A DNA stretch of 64,000 bases from Enterobacillus tribolii (GCF_003363015.1 NZ_QRAP01000002.1:310001-374000); one strand, 5' to 3'; counted from the stretch's first letter, positions 53,764-64,000 are shown. Translations and numbers: made by a program. The notes: generated by a model not told the origin, from the letters alone.

Positions 53764-54516
53764 TCAGCAGCAGGAAAGATTGAATATCAGACGCTCCGGT
53801 ACCGTGCCGTGTTCGCTGTCCAGCGGCAGGAAACGGATGGCAAAGCGGGTTTTGTGGCCGGAGATCTGCGGGTAAAGCGCCGCTTCCAGAGGCAGTTGCA
53901 GCCGCAGCAGGTTGGCGCCTTCGGCATTTTCCTGATAGAAACCGTTCAGGCTGGTCATGGGTTTAAACGCGGCGGAGTTTCTGATTAATTGCAGAATCAG
54001 GGCGAGTGCCTGATAGAGCGGCGTCAGAGAGTTTAACCATTCCTCGGACTGCTGATTGCGAACGTCCTGAGGGAGATGCAGCCAGAGATGCAGCGTGGGC
54101 AAATCGAAGCTGCAACATCCTCCCGGAATGCTCAGACGCTGGCGCACCAGCGCAATCAGGCGGTCGTCGCGCAGGCTCTGACCGATGCGCGGCGCCGACA
54201 TCAGCGACGCCGAACTTTCCTTTAGCTGCTGGCTCAGCTGAGACACCATTTCCGTATCCACGCCGGGCACTTCCGACCATTGCGACAATTTACGCTGTTG
54301 GCGTTCCAGCTCTTTCAGCAAATCGGTTCGTACTTCGCCCCGTTCCAGCACGTCTAAAAATTCAGAGATAGTCCGGAAAAAGGCCAGGGTAGACACCTCA
54401 TCGTGCAGGCTGTGGTTCTTATACAACTGTTGCAGCAGATAATCCAGGCGCAGCCAGGTGCGCATTTTTTCGTTTAATGGGTGTTCAAACAGAATGGTGC
54501 CGGTGTTTTCACTCAT
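53764..54516 (-). CDS. zapD: Cell division protein ZapD
   Basis: A 250-residue cytoplasmic protein (E. coli 247) that cross-links FtsZ filaments by binding the FtsZ C-terminal peptide. The start [19 protein letters not shown] is nearly the same as in other enterics; the ATG at 54516 was chosen on that basis and because it overlaps the coaE end by eight bases, although the frame is open upstream. [20 protein letters not shown] closes the beta domain. Confidence 0.96.
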   Translation of the reverse strand: MSENTGTILFEHPLNEKMRTWLRLDYLLQQLYKNHSLHDEVSTLAFFRTISEFLDVLERGEVRTDLLKELERQQRKLSQWSEVPGVDTEMVSQLSQQLKESSASLMSAPRIGQSLRDDRLIALVRQRLSIPGGCCSFDLPTLHLWLHLPQDVRNQQSEEWLNSLTPLYQALALILQLIRNSAAFKPMTSLNGFYQENAEGANLLRLQLPLEAALYPQISGHKTRFAIRFLPLDSEHGTVPERLIFNLSCC

Positions 54517-55129
54517 GATGTCGATCCTGTTTAAGCGCGGCCAGTTCAAGATAATGACGGTGTAATGCGGCAACACGCGGTGCGAGGGTTTCCGCCGGCT
54601 CGCTGTTATCAATGATGTCATCGGCGCAGGCCAGGCGTTGTTCCCGGGTTGCCTGCGCGGCCAGAATATTTTCCGCCTGCTGACGGGAAACGCCGTCGCG
54701 GGCCAGGGTGCGTTCCAGCTGAAGATCGGGGGGAAGATCGACAACCAGTACCCGATCCGCCCGTTCAGTCAGGCCGTTTTCCACCAACAGGGGAACCACC
54801 CACAGGGCATAAGGTTGGGTGACCTGAGAGAGTTGATGCTGGGTTTCCTGTTGAATAAGCGGGTGCAGCAGATTGTTCAGCCAGGTTTTTTCTGCCGGGG
54901 AAGCGAAAATAATTTCCCGCAATGCGGCGCGGTGCAGGGTGCCGTCGGCATTCAGTATCTGTGCGCCGTGACGGGCGGCAATTTGCGCCAGTGCCGGGGA
55001 GCCGGCGGCCACAACCTGGCGGGCGATAATATCCGCATCAATAACCGGGACGCCTAAGTCGCTGAATGCCAGAGCAACGGTGCTTTTGCCGCTGCCGATA
55101 CCCCCAGTCAATGCAACAATGTAAGTCAT
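54509..55129 (-). CDS. coaE: Dephospho-CoA kinase
   Basis: A 206-residue P-loop kinase, the same length as E. coli CoaE, catalysing the last step of coenzyme A synthesis. P-loop [10 protein letters not shown] at residues 8-17, [12 protein letters not shown] near 31 and the lid region near 140. Start ATG 55129 ([10 protein letters not shown]); the frame continues upstream but the residues there are not conserved. It is the first gene of coaE-zapD-yacG. Confidence 0.97.
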   Translation of the reverse strand: MTYIVALTGGIGSGKSTVALAFSDLGVPVIDADIIARQVVAAGSPALAQIAARHGAQILNADGTLHRAALREIIFASPAEKTWLNNLLHPLIQQETQHQLSQVTQPYALWVVPLLVENGLTERADRVLVVDLPPDLQLERTLARDGVSRQQAENILAAQATREQRLACADDIIDNSEPAETLAPRVAALHRHYLELAALKQDRHHE

Positions 55130-55430
55130 GGCTTCTCTGTATTGTGTTTGCTCAGGTGGCGATGATGCAAACAGGTAATAAATGACACGCGCATCATAAT
55201 GTTCTGTGCGCCAAGTGCAAGCCGCCATTGAGCAGCATATAAGTGACAATATTTCACAGATCCCCGTCAAAAGAAATAACACGGTGCTTTCGGTGCCGAT
55301 TGAAAGGTAAAACAAGACTTAAATACAGGTTTCTGGCGCGGTGGAGGCGTAAAAAATGTGATGTGTGACGGCTTGGCTGACGCGGATAAATTTATGGGAG
55401 TGTACTGCAAAAATTGATTAAATCGCAGTC
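55130..55430. other. Divergent intergenic region coaE-guaC
   Basis: About 300 bases with no gene. It holds the coaE promoter region at the left; no clear coaE promoter can be fixed by eye. The guaC promoter follows at 55431. Confidence 0.5.
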
Positions 55431-55458
55431 TTGTCGGCGCATTATTCTTGCGTATGAT
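55431..55458 (+). promoter_or_regulatory. Candidate guaC promoter
   Basis: TTGTCG, 16-base spacer, TATGAT (55453-55458), about 78 bases before the guaC ATG. A near-consensus sigma-70 pair found by eye. Confidence 0.6.
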
Positions 55459-55535
55459 AACACTACTGGAAGTGGCGTCATTTGCACGCCCCCGATCACG
55501 TTGCGATCCGTCGCCATAACCAGGAAGCGTTATTC

Positions 55536-56579
55536 ATGCGTATTGAAGAAGATTTAAAGTTAGGCTTTAAAGATGTATTGATTCGTCCCAAGCGTTCCAC
55601 GCTGAAAAGCCGTTCAGAGGTGGAGCTGGAGCGTGAATATACGTTTAAACACTCCGGACACCAATGGTCGGGCGTTCCTATCATTGCGGCCAATATGGAT
55701 ACCGTCGGCACTTTCCGCATGGCGGAAGCCCTGGCGTCATTCGATGTACTGACTGCCGTTCACAAGCATTACACCGTTGAAGAGTGGCAGGCTTTCGTTA
55801 ACGAAATGCCGGAAAGCGTGCTGCGTCACGTTATGGTTTCTACCGGCACTTCCGATGCCGATTTCGTTAAGCTGAAGCAAATTCTGGCGCTCTCCCCGTT
55901 GCTGAAATTCATCTGTATTGACGTTGCCAACGGCTATTCCGAACATTTTGTCGAATTCTTGCGTAAGGCGCGTGAAGCCTGCCCGGACAGCGTGATCTGC
56001 GCCGGTAACGTAGTCACCGGTGAAATGGTGGAAGAGCTGGTTCTTTCCGGCGCGGACATCGTGAAGGTCGGCATCGGCCCCGGCTCCGTGTGCACCACCC
56101 GGGTAAAAACCGGCGTTGGTTATCCGCAACTGTCGGCGGTGATTGAGTGCGCAGACGCGGCTCACGGTCTGGGCGGACAAATCGTTTCCGACGGCGGCTG
56201 CACCATGCCCGGCGACGTAGCCAAAGCGTTCGGCGGCGGCGCGGATTTCGTTATGCTGGGTGGTATGCTGGCCGGGCATGATGAGTGCGGAGGCAAGATC
56301 GTGGAAGAAAACGGCGAGCGTTTCATGTTGTTCTACGGAATGAGCTCCGCTTCCGCAATGAACCGTCACGTCGGCGGTGTCGCGGAGTACCGTGCTGCGG
56401 AAGGTAAAACGGTTAAGCTGCCGCTGCGCGGGCCGGTAGATAACACTATCCGCGATATTCTGGGCGGCCTGCGTTCAGCCTGCACCTACGTGGGTGCTTC
56501 ACGCCTGAAAGAAATGACAAAGCGCACGACGTTCATCCGCGTGGCGGAGCAGGAAAACCGCGTATTCGGTAAAGAGTAA
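55536..56579 (+). CDS. guaC: GMP reductase
   Basis: A 347-residue NADPH-dependent enzyme, the E. coli length, converting GMP to IMP in purine salvage. IMPDH/GMPR barrel with active-site cysteine in [13 protein letters not shown] near residue 186, and [20 protein letters not shown] near 219. It lacks the CBS domain of IMP dehydrogenase. ATG 55536 has AGGAAG upstream; the frame is open 18 codons further. Confidence 0.97.
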   Translation: MRIEEDLKLGFKDVLIRPKRSTLKSRSEVELEREYTFKHSGHQWSGVPIIAANMDTVGTFRMAEALASFDVLTAVHKHYTVEEWQAFVNEMPESVLRHVMVSTGTSDADFVKLKQILALSPLLKFICIDVANGYSEHFVEFLRKAREACPDSVICAGNVVTGEMVEELVLSGADIVKVGIGPGSVCTTRVKTGVGYPQLSAVIECADAAHGLGGQIVSDGGCTMPGDVAKAFGGGADFVMLGGMLAGHDECGGKIVEENGERFMLFYGMSSASAMNRHVGGVAEYRAAEGKTVKLPLRGPVDNTIRDILGGLRSACTYVGASRLKEMTKRTTFIRVAEQENRVFGKE

Positions 56580-56586
56580 CGCCATG

Positions 56587-56617
56587 ACCGCGGCGGCGGG
56601 GTCGTTGCCGCGGTTAT
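56587..56617. terminator. Hairpin between guaC and hofC
   Basis: ACCGCGGC / GCCGCGGT stem with a 12-base loop, followed by TATT on the + strand, in the 48-base convergent gap. Weak T-run; probably a bidirectional transcript end. Confidence 0.5.
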
Positions 56618-56627
56618 TCCCTCCTGT

Positions 56628-57824
56628 TTACCCCAAAACGCTTCCCAACTGAAAAATCGGTAAATACATTGCCATAACCAGCGATCCCACAATGATGCCG
56701 ATAACCGCCATCATCAGCGGTTCTGTGGTTTGGGCCAGCGCGTCACCGATTTGTTGCGCCTGCTGTTGGTAGTGTTCCGCCAGTTTTTCCAGCAGCGTAT
56801 CCAGCGCTCCTGACTCTTCCCCAACCCGGATAAGCTGGAAACAGAGCGCCGGCAGCATGGGTTGGCGGGAAACCGCAATACTGAACGATTCCCCCTGATT
56901 CAACTCCCCAATAATGTTTGTCATGGCCTGACGAAACAGGATGTGATCGACGCTGCGGGCGGCGTTATCCAGCCCGCTGAGTAGGGGGAGGCCTGCGGTT
57001 TGCGTCATATTCAGCGTGTGAAACAGCTGGCCGAGGTGGGTGGCCGTAATCAGGCCGCGCAGCAACGGAATGCGGATAAGGAACTTTTGCCAGCGTTGCC
57101 GCCATGATGGCGTTCGGTGCCAGTGGCGGCGGATAAACACCCCGGCCAGGAGCAATGAGGGCGCAACTACCGGCGCCGTGCGTCCGATAATGTCCGACAG
57201 CTTGAGCAGGAAACGGGTAAACCAGGGCAACGGGGCGTTGAAACTCTGATAGAGCGACGCGAACTGCGGCAAAACCCAGATGAGCATCATCAGCGTGACC
57301 AGCAGCGCGGTGATACAGACAATCAGCGGATAGCGCATGGCTTTCCTGAGCCGCTGCTTCAGGAGGTAGTGCTGTTTTTGCTGATGCGCCAGTGCCTGAC
57401 AGCACAGCGCCATGTTGCCGGTCAGTTCCGCGGTGGCGATGGTTTTGGCGTAAACCGGCGGAAAAATATCTCCATACTCCTCCAGCGCTTCAGAAAGCGT
57501 ATTTCCCTGTTCCACCCTGGCGGTTAACTGCGTCAGCAGACAGCGCCAGTGCCGTTGGGGATGATCATCCGCCAGCATTTGCAGGGATCGTACCAGCGGC
57601 ATTCCGGCATGCAGCAACGTTGCCAACTGTTCCAGGCAGTGAATTTGTTCCTGCGGCGACCAGCGGTTGGTTCCCAACCGTTGATGTTTCCGTATGCGCA
57701 AAGGGTGGAGGTCATGCGCCAGCAGCGTCTGAAGCACCTGAGCGGCATCATGGGCCAGCATATCGCCCTGCCGGGGTTCGGCATGTTCCGTCAGCGCCTG
57801 CCACCTGAAAATAAACCAGTTCAT
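56628..57824 (-). CDS. hofC: Type IV pilus assembly inner-membrane protein HofC (PilC-like)
   Basis: A 398-residue GspF/PilC-family protein with two repeated cytoplasmic domains (LATLLHAGMPLVRSLQMLAD near residue 70; LGQLFHTLNMTQTAGLPLLS near 270) and three membrane segments, one at the C-terminus (MAVIGIIVGSLVMAMYLPI). It is the platform protein on which pilin or pseudopilin is assembled. It overlaps hofB by four bases. As in other enterics, this set lacks pilus genes for the secretin and alignment complex nearby. Confidence 0.92.
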   Translation of the reverse strand: MNWFIFRWQALTEHAEPRQGDMLAHDAAQVLQTLLAHDLHPLRIRKHQRLGTNRWSPQEQIHCLEQLATLLHAGMPLVRSLQMLADDHPQRHWRCLLTQLTARVEQGNTLSEALEEYGDIFPPVYAKTIATAELTGNMALCCQALAHQQKQHYLLKQRLRKAMRYPLIVCITALLVTLMMLIWVLPQFASLYQSFNAPLPWFTRFLLKLSDIIGRTAPVVAPSLLLAGVFIRRHWHRTPSWRQRWQKFLIRIPLLRGLITATHLGQLFHTLNMTQTAGLPLLSGLDNAARSVDHILFRQAMTNIIGELNQGESFSIAVSRQPMLPALCFQLIRVGEESGALDTLLEKLAEHYQQQAQQIGDALAQTTEPLMMAVIGIIVGSLVMAMYLPIFQLGSVLG

Positions 57825-59215
57825 GACAGGGGATCGCCCAATACGCGCATAACTTCCTCACAGGATGTTTCTCCCCGGTGAGCCAGTTGCAAGGCGGTTT
57901 GCCAAAGCGTTCTGGTTTCTTGGCGTAACGCCGCCCGTTGCAGATCTGCGGCCGTGCCTCCGTTCAGCAGAACGTGTTGGATGGCCGCACCGACGGGAAG
58001 AAACTCATACACGGCGGTACGTCCATAGTAACCGCCGATGCAGTGCGGGCAGCCCGCCGCCTTCCAGCGCCGGAATACCCCCTGCCATCCGGGCGGGGGA
58101 GGCACTGCTGATTCATCCTGATAACGGCAATGCGGGCAAAGCCGCCGCACCAGCCGTTGCGCGATAACCAGGCGGATGCTGCCGGCGAGCAGATGTGGGG
58201 AAATACCTAACTGCGCCAGCCGGATGAGCGTTTCGCAGGCGGAGTTGGTATGCAGCGTGGACAGCACCAGATGGCCGGTCTGTGCCGCGTTGATGGCGAT
58301 GCTTGCTGTTTCCGCGTCGCGGATTTCGCCGATCATAATGACGTCGGGATCCTGACGCAGCAACGCGCGCAGCACGGTATTGAACTGTAATCCCGCTTTC
58401 GTGTTAATCGCGGTTTGGTTAATGCCGGGCAGCGGTGATTCAATCGGGTCTTCCACGCTGCAAATATTGATTCCGGGCGCGTTCAGGTAGTTCAGGCTGC
58501 TGTACAGCGTCACGGTTTTTCCGCTCCCCGTCGGGCCGGTAACCAAGATCAGGCCCTGCGGCAGCTTCAGTATCTGCCGGTACTGCTGCAACGCGTCCTC
58601 ATCCAGCCCCAACTGTTCAAGCGTCATTGGCGTATTTTGCTCCTGTACGACCCGCAGCACCGCTTTCTCTCCCTCCCGGACGGGCAGGGTGGCGATACGC
58701 AGCGTATGTGCGGTTTGGTGAAGCTCCAGCGTCAGCTGGCCGTCCTGAGGCAAACGGCGTTCGGCGATGTCTAAACCGGCGAGCACCTTCAGCCGCGGAA
58801 TAATGCGTCCGGGATGGCAGGAAAAGGGATAATTGAGCGGTTGCAGAACGCCGTCGATGCGCAGGCGTACCTGAAGGCCGCCATCGCGCGGCTCCAGGTG
58901 AATATCGGAGGCGCGGCGTTCCAGCGCAAGCCGGAGCAGTTCATCCAGGGCTTCCTCCGTGCGGGCGTCCTCTGCGGGCATCTCCGGGGCATCGTCATCG
59001 TTCTGTACGGGCGTTTGCCGGGACTCAAGCTGTGCTGCCTGCCAGTGCTGCCAAATTACGGTTTTGCCGCTGGCGAAACGCAGGGTTTGCAGCAGCGTTT
59101 CATCCGGGGCGCTTGGAGCGGCCAGCGTCAGGGTCTGCGGTGTTTCTTCCACAATCCGGTATTGGTGCTGGCGGCAAAGGCGCCGGACGGCGGCGGAGGC
59201 GTCTGTGGAGGCCAT
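57821..59215 (-). CDS. hofB: Type IV pilus assembly ATPase HofB (PilB/GspE-like)
   Basis: A 464-residue secretion ATPase. Walker A VTGPTGSGKTVTLYSSL near residue 221, aspartate box CSVEDPIESPL near 248, Walker B DPDVIMIGEIRDAETA near 285, then the histidine box region TGHLVLSTLHTNSA. A zinc-binding CPHC...CPHC pair follows near residues 362 and 389. It powers assembly of the PpdD pilin. It is coupled to ppdD (one-base overlap) and hofC. Confidence 0.93.
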   Translation of the reverse strand: MASTDASAAVRRLCRQHQYRIVEETPQTLTLAAPSAPDETLLQTLRFASGKTVIWQHWQAAQLESRQTPVQNDDDAPEMPAEDARTEEALDELLRLALERRASDIHLEPRDGGLQVRLRIDGVLQPLNYPFSCHPGRIIPRLKVLAGLDIAERRLPQDGQLTLELHQTAHTLRIATLPVREGEKAVLRVVQEQNTPMTLEQLGLDEDALQQYRQILKLPQGLILVTGPTGSGKTVTLYSSLNYLNAPGINICSVEDPIESPLPGINQTAINTKAGLQFNTVLRALLRQDPDVIMIGEIRDAETASIAINAAQTGHLVLSTLHTNSACETLIRLAQLGISPHLLAGSIRLVIAQRLVRRLCPHCRYQDESAVPPPPGWQGVFRRWKAAGCPHCIGGYYGRTAVYEFLPVGAAIQHVLLNGGTAADLQRAALRQETRTLWQTALQLAHRGETSCEEVMRVLGDPLS

Positions 59216-59664
59216 CAGTTCGCTCCCGGCGCCGGCGTAAAACGCAGTACGCTTTCACAGGCGCTGACTAATGAGGCATTGTCGGCGGCCGTGCAGGTCC
59301 GGCTCCAGCTTAAATCACCGCTGCTGCTGTCTGGCTGTGGCGTCATGATGACGGAAAGCCCGGCCAGCGCCTGCTGCCCGCTCAGACGAATCACGCCCTG
59401 CTGAACGCTGACGGTGCTGACGTAGTTGCTGCTTTTTCCTTCCGGTATGCCCTGGCTGCCGCTGTTGCATCCCGTCAAAACGCCCTGTTCCAGCGCACAA
59501 AGCTCGGTTGCCGTTTTGTAAGGCATGATGCTTTGCAGCAGGTCCGTCATGGCGGCTTTCTGAATATAGCTCTGGTAAGCCGGAAGACCGGCGGCGCTCA
59601 GAATGGCGATGATGGCGATCACCACCATCAGTTCGATCAGGGTAAATCCGGATTGTCGCGTCAT
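59215..59664 (-). CDS. ppdD: Type IV prepilin PpdD
   Basis: A 149-residue major pilin precursor. The short leader MTRQSG is cut before Phe7 by prepilin peptidase, leaving the hydrophobic helix FTLIELMVVIAIIAILSA with the conserved glutamate 5. A C-terminal disulfide region (CTAADNASLVSACES) follows. It is the first gene of ppdD-hofB-hofC on the minus strand, the enteric order next to nadC. Upstream lies a 9-bp hairpin (59690-59712). Confidence 0.95.
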   Translation of the reverse strand: MTRQSGFTLIELMVVIAIIAILSAAGLPAYQSYIQKAAMTDLLQSIMPYKTATELCALEQGVLTGCNSGSQGIPEGKSSNYVSTVSVQQGVIRLSGQQALAGLSVIMTPQPDSSSGDLSWSRTCTAADNASLVSACESVLRFTPAPGAN

Positions 59665-59689
59665 AGCTGTCCTCTTTGCTCAATGATGT

Positions 59690-59712
59690 CCCGGCGCAGA
59701 GCATGCGCCGGG
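59690..59712 (-). repeat. Hairpin in the ppdD leader
   Basis: CCCGGCGCA / TGCGCCGGG, a perfect 9-bp stem with a 5-base loop, 26 bases upstream of the ppdD ATG. There is no T-run after it, so it is not a simple terminator; it may affect ppdD translation or mRNA stability. Confidence 0.55.
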
Positions 59713-59882
59713 ATACGAAGCAACGCCATGATGAGAACGTCAGGCCGGAATGCGTTTTGAAGAGAAAATACGTTCGTTGCGTGAACGGACAAAAAGTTGC
59801 GTGGGCTTTCGCAAATATGCCCTGTGGCGGCCCCTTCCGGGCGCCGTCAACGCAGGCAGGACGCGAAGAGGGGGAGGATAAA

Positions 59883-59903
59883 CACCGGGCATGAAGCCCG
59901 GTG
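59883..59903 (-). terminator. nadC terminator
   Basis: CACCGGGC / GCCCGGTG with a 5-base loop, read on the minus strand after the nadC stop and followed by TTTATCC. Confidence 0.6.
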
Positions 59904-59914
59904 CTCAGGGGGCA

Positions 59915-60898
<984 letters not shown>

Positions 60899-60953
60899 TC
60901 ATGCTACCCTGTTGCCGTATTTAGTGCTACCTGAGCCCGGAGCGAGCCGAACG

Positions 60954-61535
60954 ATGCAACTGGATAACGGATGGATTCGCGGCGTGAAGCGCGTGCCTTC
61001 CCCGCACTTTGATGAGCGTCCTGAAGGGGAACAGCCTTCCCTGCTGGTGGTACATAACATCAGCCTGCCGCCGGGGGAGTTCGGCGGTCCGTACATCGAT
61101 CAACTTTTTACCGGCACCCTGCAGGCGGAAGACCATCCGTTTTTTGCTGAAATTCAGCATCTGCGCGTTTCCGCACACTGTTTGATTCGCCGGGACGGGC
61201 AAATTGTCCAATATGTTCCGTTTGATAAGCGTGCCTGGCATGCCGGGGTGTCCAGCTTTGAGGGCAGGGAGCGCTGCAATGATTTTTCTATCGGAATTGA
61301 GCTGGAAGGGACAGATACCCTGCCGTTCACCGGGGCGCAGTATCAGGCGCTGACGGCGATCAGCGTGCTGCTGCTGCGCCATTATCCGATTACGCCGCAA
61401 CGGATCACCGGGCACAGCGACATCGCGCCCGGCCGTAAAACCGATCCGGGGCCGGCGTTTTGCTGGGAAGCATACCAAAGACAACTGAATAACTGTTTGG
61501 CATTGACTGTTGCAAGGGAGAGTGAGCACGAATGA
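60954..61535 (+). CDS. ampD: 1,6-anhydro-MurNAc-L-alanine amidase AmpD
   Basis: A 193-residue cytoplasmic zinc amidase of the peptidoglycan recycling pathway. Zinc ligands are the histidine in [16 protein letters not shown] and the histidine and aspartate in [19 protein letters not shown] (one H to the usual TGHCDIAPDRKTDPG pattern; C replaced by S). It cleaves the stem peptide from anhydro-muropeptides and so keeps AmpR-dependent beta-lactamase low where present. ATG 60954 aligns with E. coli; the frame is open 14 codons upstream. It overlaps ampE by four bases. Confidence 0.96.
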   Translation: MQLDNGWIRGVKRVPSPHFDERPEGEQPSLLVVHNISLPPGEFGGPYIDQLFTGTLQAEDHPFFAEIQHLRVSAHCLIRRDGQIVQYVPFDKRAWHAGVSSFEGRERCNDFSIGIELEGTDTLPFTGAQYQALTAISVLLLRHYPITPQRITGHSDIAPGRKTDPGPAFCWEAYQRQLNNCLALTVARESEHE

Positions 61536-62386
61536 CGTTATTTTCGTTATTACTGGTACTGGTATGGGAGCGGTTGTTCAAGCTGGGCGAACACTGGCAG
61601 ATCGACCATCGGTTTGAGCCCCTGTTCTGCCGGAGCGGCAAAGCGTCGCTGATGAAAACGATTCTGATGGCCGTTGTCTGGATGGCGGTGATATACGTCA
61701 TTCTCAAACTGGCTGGCGGCCTGTTCTTCGGGGTGATCTCGTTGCTGTTGTGGATCGTCATCGCGCTGTTTTGCATCGGCGCGGGCGAAATCCGCCGGCA
61801 CTATCGCGATTACCTGACGGCGGCACGCAAAGGCGAGGCGGATGCGGCGTCGCGGATGGCCGACGAGCTGGCCCTGATCCACGGGCTGCCGCAGGAGTGC
61901 AGCGAAGAAGAACGGCTGCGCGAATTGCAGAATGCGCTGGTCTGGATCAACTTCCGTTTTTATCTCGCGCCGTTGTTCTGGTTTGTGGCGGCGGGGCCGT
62001 TCGGCCCGGTGGCGCTGGCGGGATATGCTCTGCTGCGTGCCTATCAGACCTGGCTGGCGCGCCGCGCTACGCCGCTGGAGCGGGCGATGTCCGGCGTGGA
62101 CCGCCTGTTGCACTGGCTGGACTGGATCCCGGCACGTCTGGCGGGCGTGGCCTATGCGTTGCTGGGGCACGGCGAGAAAGCGTTGCCGGCCTGGCTGGCT
62201 TCGCTGACGGACGGCCGTACCTCCCAGTACTCCGTGCTGACGCATCTGGCGCAGTTTTCCCTGGCGCGCGAGCCGCATACCGATGCGGTGAAAACGCCGC
62301 GCGCGGCGGTGACGCTGGCGCGTAAAATCACGATGGTGCTGGTGGTGATCGTCGCGTTGCTGACGATTTACGGGGCGCTGATGTAA
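61532..62386 (+). CDS. ampE: Inner-membrane protein AmpE
   Basis: A 284-residue membrane protein with about four hydrophobic segments (for example [20 protein letters not shown] near residue 48 and the C-terminal [19 protein letters not shown]), the same length as E. coli AmpE. It belongs to the CobD/CbiB-like fold family; proposed as a sensor or signal protein in beta-lactamase induction, but its biochemical role is unsettled. It is coupled to ampD by an ATGA overlap. Confidence 0.94.
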   Translation: MTLFSLLLVLVWERLFKLGEHWQIDHRFEPLFCRSGKASLMKTILMAVVWMAVIYVILKLAGGLFFGVISLLLWIVIALFCIGAGEIRRHYRDYLTAARKGEADAASRMADELALIHGLPQECSEEERLRELQNALVWINFRFYLAPLFWFVAAGPFGPVALAGYALLRAYQTWLARRATPLERAMSGVDRLLHWLDWIPARLAGVAYALLGHGEKALPAWLASLTDGRTSQYSVLTHLAQFSLAREPHTDAVKTPRAAVTLARKITMVLVVIVALLTIYGALM

Positions 62387-62404
62387 GCCGTTTCCCTGAA
62401 ACAG

Positions 62405-62442
62405 AAAAGCCCGGCGCTCTTATTCAGCGCCGGGCTTTTTTT
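62405..62442. terminator. Bidirectional terminator between ampE and aroP
   Basis: AAAAGCCCGGCGCT / AGCGCCGGGCTTTTTTT with a 7-base loop. T-runs follow on both strands, serving ampDE (+) and aroP (-). Confidence 0.9.
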
Positions 62443-62456
62443 ATGTATTGCGAAAC

Positions 62457-63851
62457 TTACTGACTGGAAGAGACGCCGACGCCGCGGCTGGCCTGCTGTT
62501 TCACCCAGTAGCCGATACCCAGGATAATCAGCCATACCGGAATCAGCTCTACGGAGATGCGGATGCCCGGCGTCATGTACATGATGATCAGAATGCCGCA
62601 CATGAACAGCAGGCACAGGTAGTTGCCCAGCGGGTACCACAGCGCCCTGAACTTCGGCGTCACGCCTTCGCGGTTTTTGGCGGCGCGGAAGCGCAGGTGA
62701 GCCAGGCTGATCATCGCCCAGTTGATAACCAGTGCGGAAACGACCAACGACATCAGCAGCTCGAACGCTTTACCCGGCATGAGGTAGTTGATGACGACGC
62801 ACAGCGCCGTTGCCAGAGCGGAAACGCCGATAGCCACGACGGGTACGCCGCGTCTGTCAACCTTCAGCAGCGCCTTCGGACCATTGCCTTGCCTGGCCAG
62901 TCCGAACAGCATGCGGCTGTTGCAGTAAACGCCGCTGTTATACACCGACAGCGCGGCGGTCAGTACCACGATATTCAGGATGGTCGCGACAACGTTGCTG
63001 TCCAGCTCGTGGAAAATCATCACGAACGGGCTGCCGCCTTCGACCACTTTGCCCCACGGATAGAGGGAAAGCAGGATGGACAGGGAGCCGATATAGAAAA
63101 TCAGGATACGGTAGATAACCTGGTTGGTGGCTTTGGGAATGCTCTTCTCCGGGTTTTCCGCTTCAGCGGCGGTAATACCGACCAGCTCCAGCCCGCCGAA
63201 GGAGAACATGATGACCGCCATCGCCATCACCAGCCCGCTGATGCCGTTGGGGAAGAAACCTCCCTGCGCCCACAGGTTGGTGACCGTGGATTCCGGCCCG
63301 CCGCTGCCGCTGGCGAGCAGCCAGGCGCCGAACACGATCATCCCGATAATCGCCGCCACTTTAATGATGGAGAACCAGAACTCCATTTCGCCGTAAATTT
63401 TTACATTGGCGAGGTTAATCGCGTTAATCGCCAGGAAGAAGACGGCCGCGGAAACCCAGGTGGGGATCTCCGGCCACCAGTACTGAACGTAAATGCCCAC
63501 GGCGGTCAGTTCCGCCATGCTCACTAGCACATACAACACCCAGTAGTTCCAGCCGGAGGCGAAGCCGGCGAAGTTGCCCCAGTATTTATAGGCGAAATGG
63601 CTGAACGAACCGGCTACCGGCTCTTCCACCACCATTTCCCCCAGCTGGCGCATAATCAGAAATGCGATAAAGCCGCCGATGGCGTAGCCGAGAATGACGG
63701 AAGGCCCCGCCATCTTGATAGTTTGCGCGATGCCCAAAAATAACCCGGTTCCGATTGCTCCCCCGAGCGCGATTAGCTGAATGTGGCGGTTTTTTAGGCC
63801 GCGCTTCAGCTGCTCCTGGTGCGGCTGATCATGCTGCTGCCGATCACTCAT
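62457..63851 (-). CDS. aroP: Aromatic amino acid permease AroP
   Basis: A 464-residue APC-family transporter with twelve membrane segments. It brings phenylalanine, tyrosine and tryptophan into the cell by proton symport. The N-terminal LKRGLKNRHIQLIALGGAIG and the GGLELVGITAAEAENPEKSI segment match AroP closely; PheP is the nearest alternative, but gene order (ampDE-aroP) supports AroP. ATG 63851 has GAGAGG nine bases upstream; in-frame ATGs at 63860 and 63896 are less likely. Two TyrR boxes lie upstream. Confidence 0.94.
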   Translation of the reverse strand: MSDRQQHDQPHQEQLKRGLKNRHIQLIALGGAIGTGLFLGIAQTIKMAGPSVILGYAIGGFIAFLIMRQLGEMVVEEPVAGSFSHFAYKYWGNFAGFASGWNYWVLYVLVSMAELTAVGIYVQYWWPEIPTWVSAAVFFLAINAINLANVKIYGEMEFWFSIIKVAAIIGMIVFGAWLLASGSGGPESTVTNLWAQGGFFPNGISGLVMAMAVIMFSFGGLELVGITAAEAENPEKSIPKATNQVIYRILIFYIGSLSILLSLYPWGKVVEGGSPFVMIFHELDSNVVATILNIVVLTAALSVYNSGVYCNSRMLFGLARQGNGPKALLKVDRRGVPVVAIGVSALATALCVVINYLMPGKAFELLMSLVVSALVINWAMISLAHLRFRAAKNREGVTPKFRALWYPLGNYLCLLFMCGILIIMYMTPGIRISVELIPVWLIILGIGYWVKQQASRGVGVSSSQ

Positions 63852-63913
63852 GTCTTTCATCCTCTCAAGTTGCGGTGCGCATAAGCGTGACGGCACCGCA
63901 AACGACCCATAGT

Positions 63914-63931
63914 TGTAATTTTATAGATACA
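63914..63931 (-). promoter_or_regulatory. TyrR box 2 of aroP
   Basis: TGTAATTTTATAGATACA keeps the TGTA-N10-TACA frame of the TyrR box, with weaker inner bases. It lies 23 bases from the stronger box, the two-box arrangement by which TyrR represses aroP in E. coli. Confidence 0.7.
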
Positions 63932-63936
63932 CTGCC

Positions 63937-63954
63937 TGTATATTTATATTTACA
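63937..63954 (-). promoter_or_regulatory. TyrR box 1 of aroP
   Basis: TGTATATTTATATTTACA fits the TyrR consensus TGTAAA-N6-TTTACA at nearly every position, about 86 bases upstream of the aroP start codon. Confidence 0.78.
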
Positions 63955-64000
63955 CTTCGTCTGTCATTAAGTAGCTGAGCCAGCTACCAATATGCGAAGA

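Noticed and set aside
62448-63527. Plus-strand frame of 359 codons opposite aroP
   Set aside because: Shadow of aroP; the product is Asp/His/Gln-rich and has no membrane or enzyme motifs.

Overview
The window is chromosomal DNA of a member of the Enterobacterales. The evidence is a complete dcw (division and cell wall) cluster in the enteric order, flanked by leuO-ilvIH-cra on one side and secM-secA-mutT-yacG-zapD-coaE-guaC-hofC-hofB-ppdD-nadC-ampD-ampE-aroP on the other. Protein identity to Escherichia coli is high in core genes, but the accessory content (afuABC, a Tm-1-like operon, a fimbrial operon, alaE beside cra, a DUF721 gene beside secM) points away from Escherichia and towards a Yersiniaceae or Pectobacteriaceae type of genome. 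I cannot name the genus from sequence alone. No rRNA, tRNA, insertion sequence, prophage or CRISPR array was seen.

Layout. 1-4.8 kb: 3' end of a UhpC-like sensor/transporter followed by afuABC, an ABC importer for hexose phosphates. 4.8-6.3 kb: a convergent membrane-anchored DKNYY-type protein of unknown function. 6.3-13.9 kb: an AT-rich non-coding stretch, then a six-gene chaperone-usher fimbrial operon and a LuxR-type regulator. 13.9-17.0 kb: a frameshifted small ORF, a TetR-type repressor and, divergent from it, a two-gene operon whose products together match the two halves of plant Tm-1. 17.0-22.0 kb: leuLABCD on the minus strand with an intact leader peptide and attenuator. 22.0-29.6 kb: leuO, an acyl-CoA ligase, ilvIH and cra. 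29.7-30.1 kb: alaE, then 1.08 kb without genes. 31.1-49.1 kb: mraZ to lpxC. 49.1-56.6 kb: a DciA-like gene, the secM-secA translation-arrest pair, mutT, yacG, zapD, coaE, guaC. 56.6-64.0 kb: a minimal type IV pilin gene set, nadC, ampDE, aroP and the aroP control region.

How the genes work together. Branched-chain amino acid synthesis (leuABCD, ilvIH) and its regulators (leu attenuator, LeuO) sit together; one continuous + strand transcription unit makes the peptidoglycan precursor enzymes (MurC-G, MraY, DdlB) and the divisome proteins (FtsL, I, W, Q, A, Z), ending with LpxC for lipid A. Nearby genes add division and secretion functions (ZapD, SecM/SecA) and peptidoglycan recycling (AmpD). 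The accessory loci lie mainly in the first 17 kb and hold the least characterised parts: the Tm-1-like operon, the DKNYY protein and the fimbrial adhesin. Several annotated starts were moved inward from the longest open frame on the basis of ribosome binding sites or family length, as stated in each entry.
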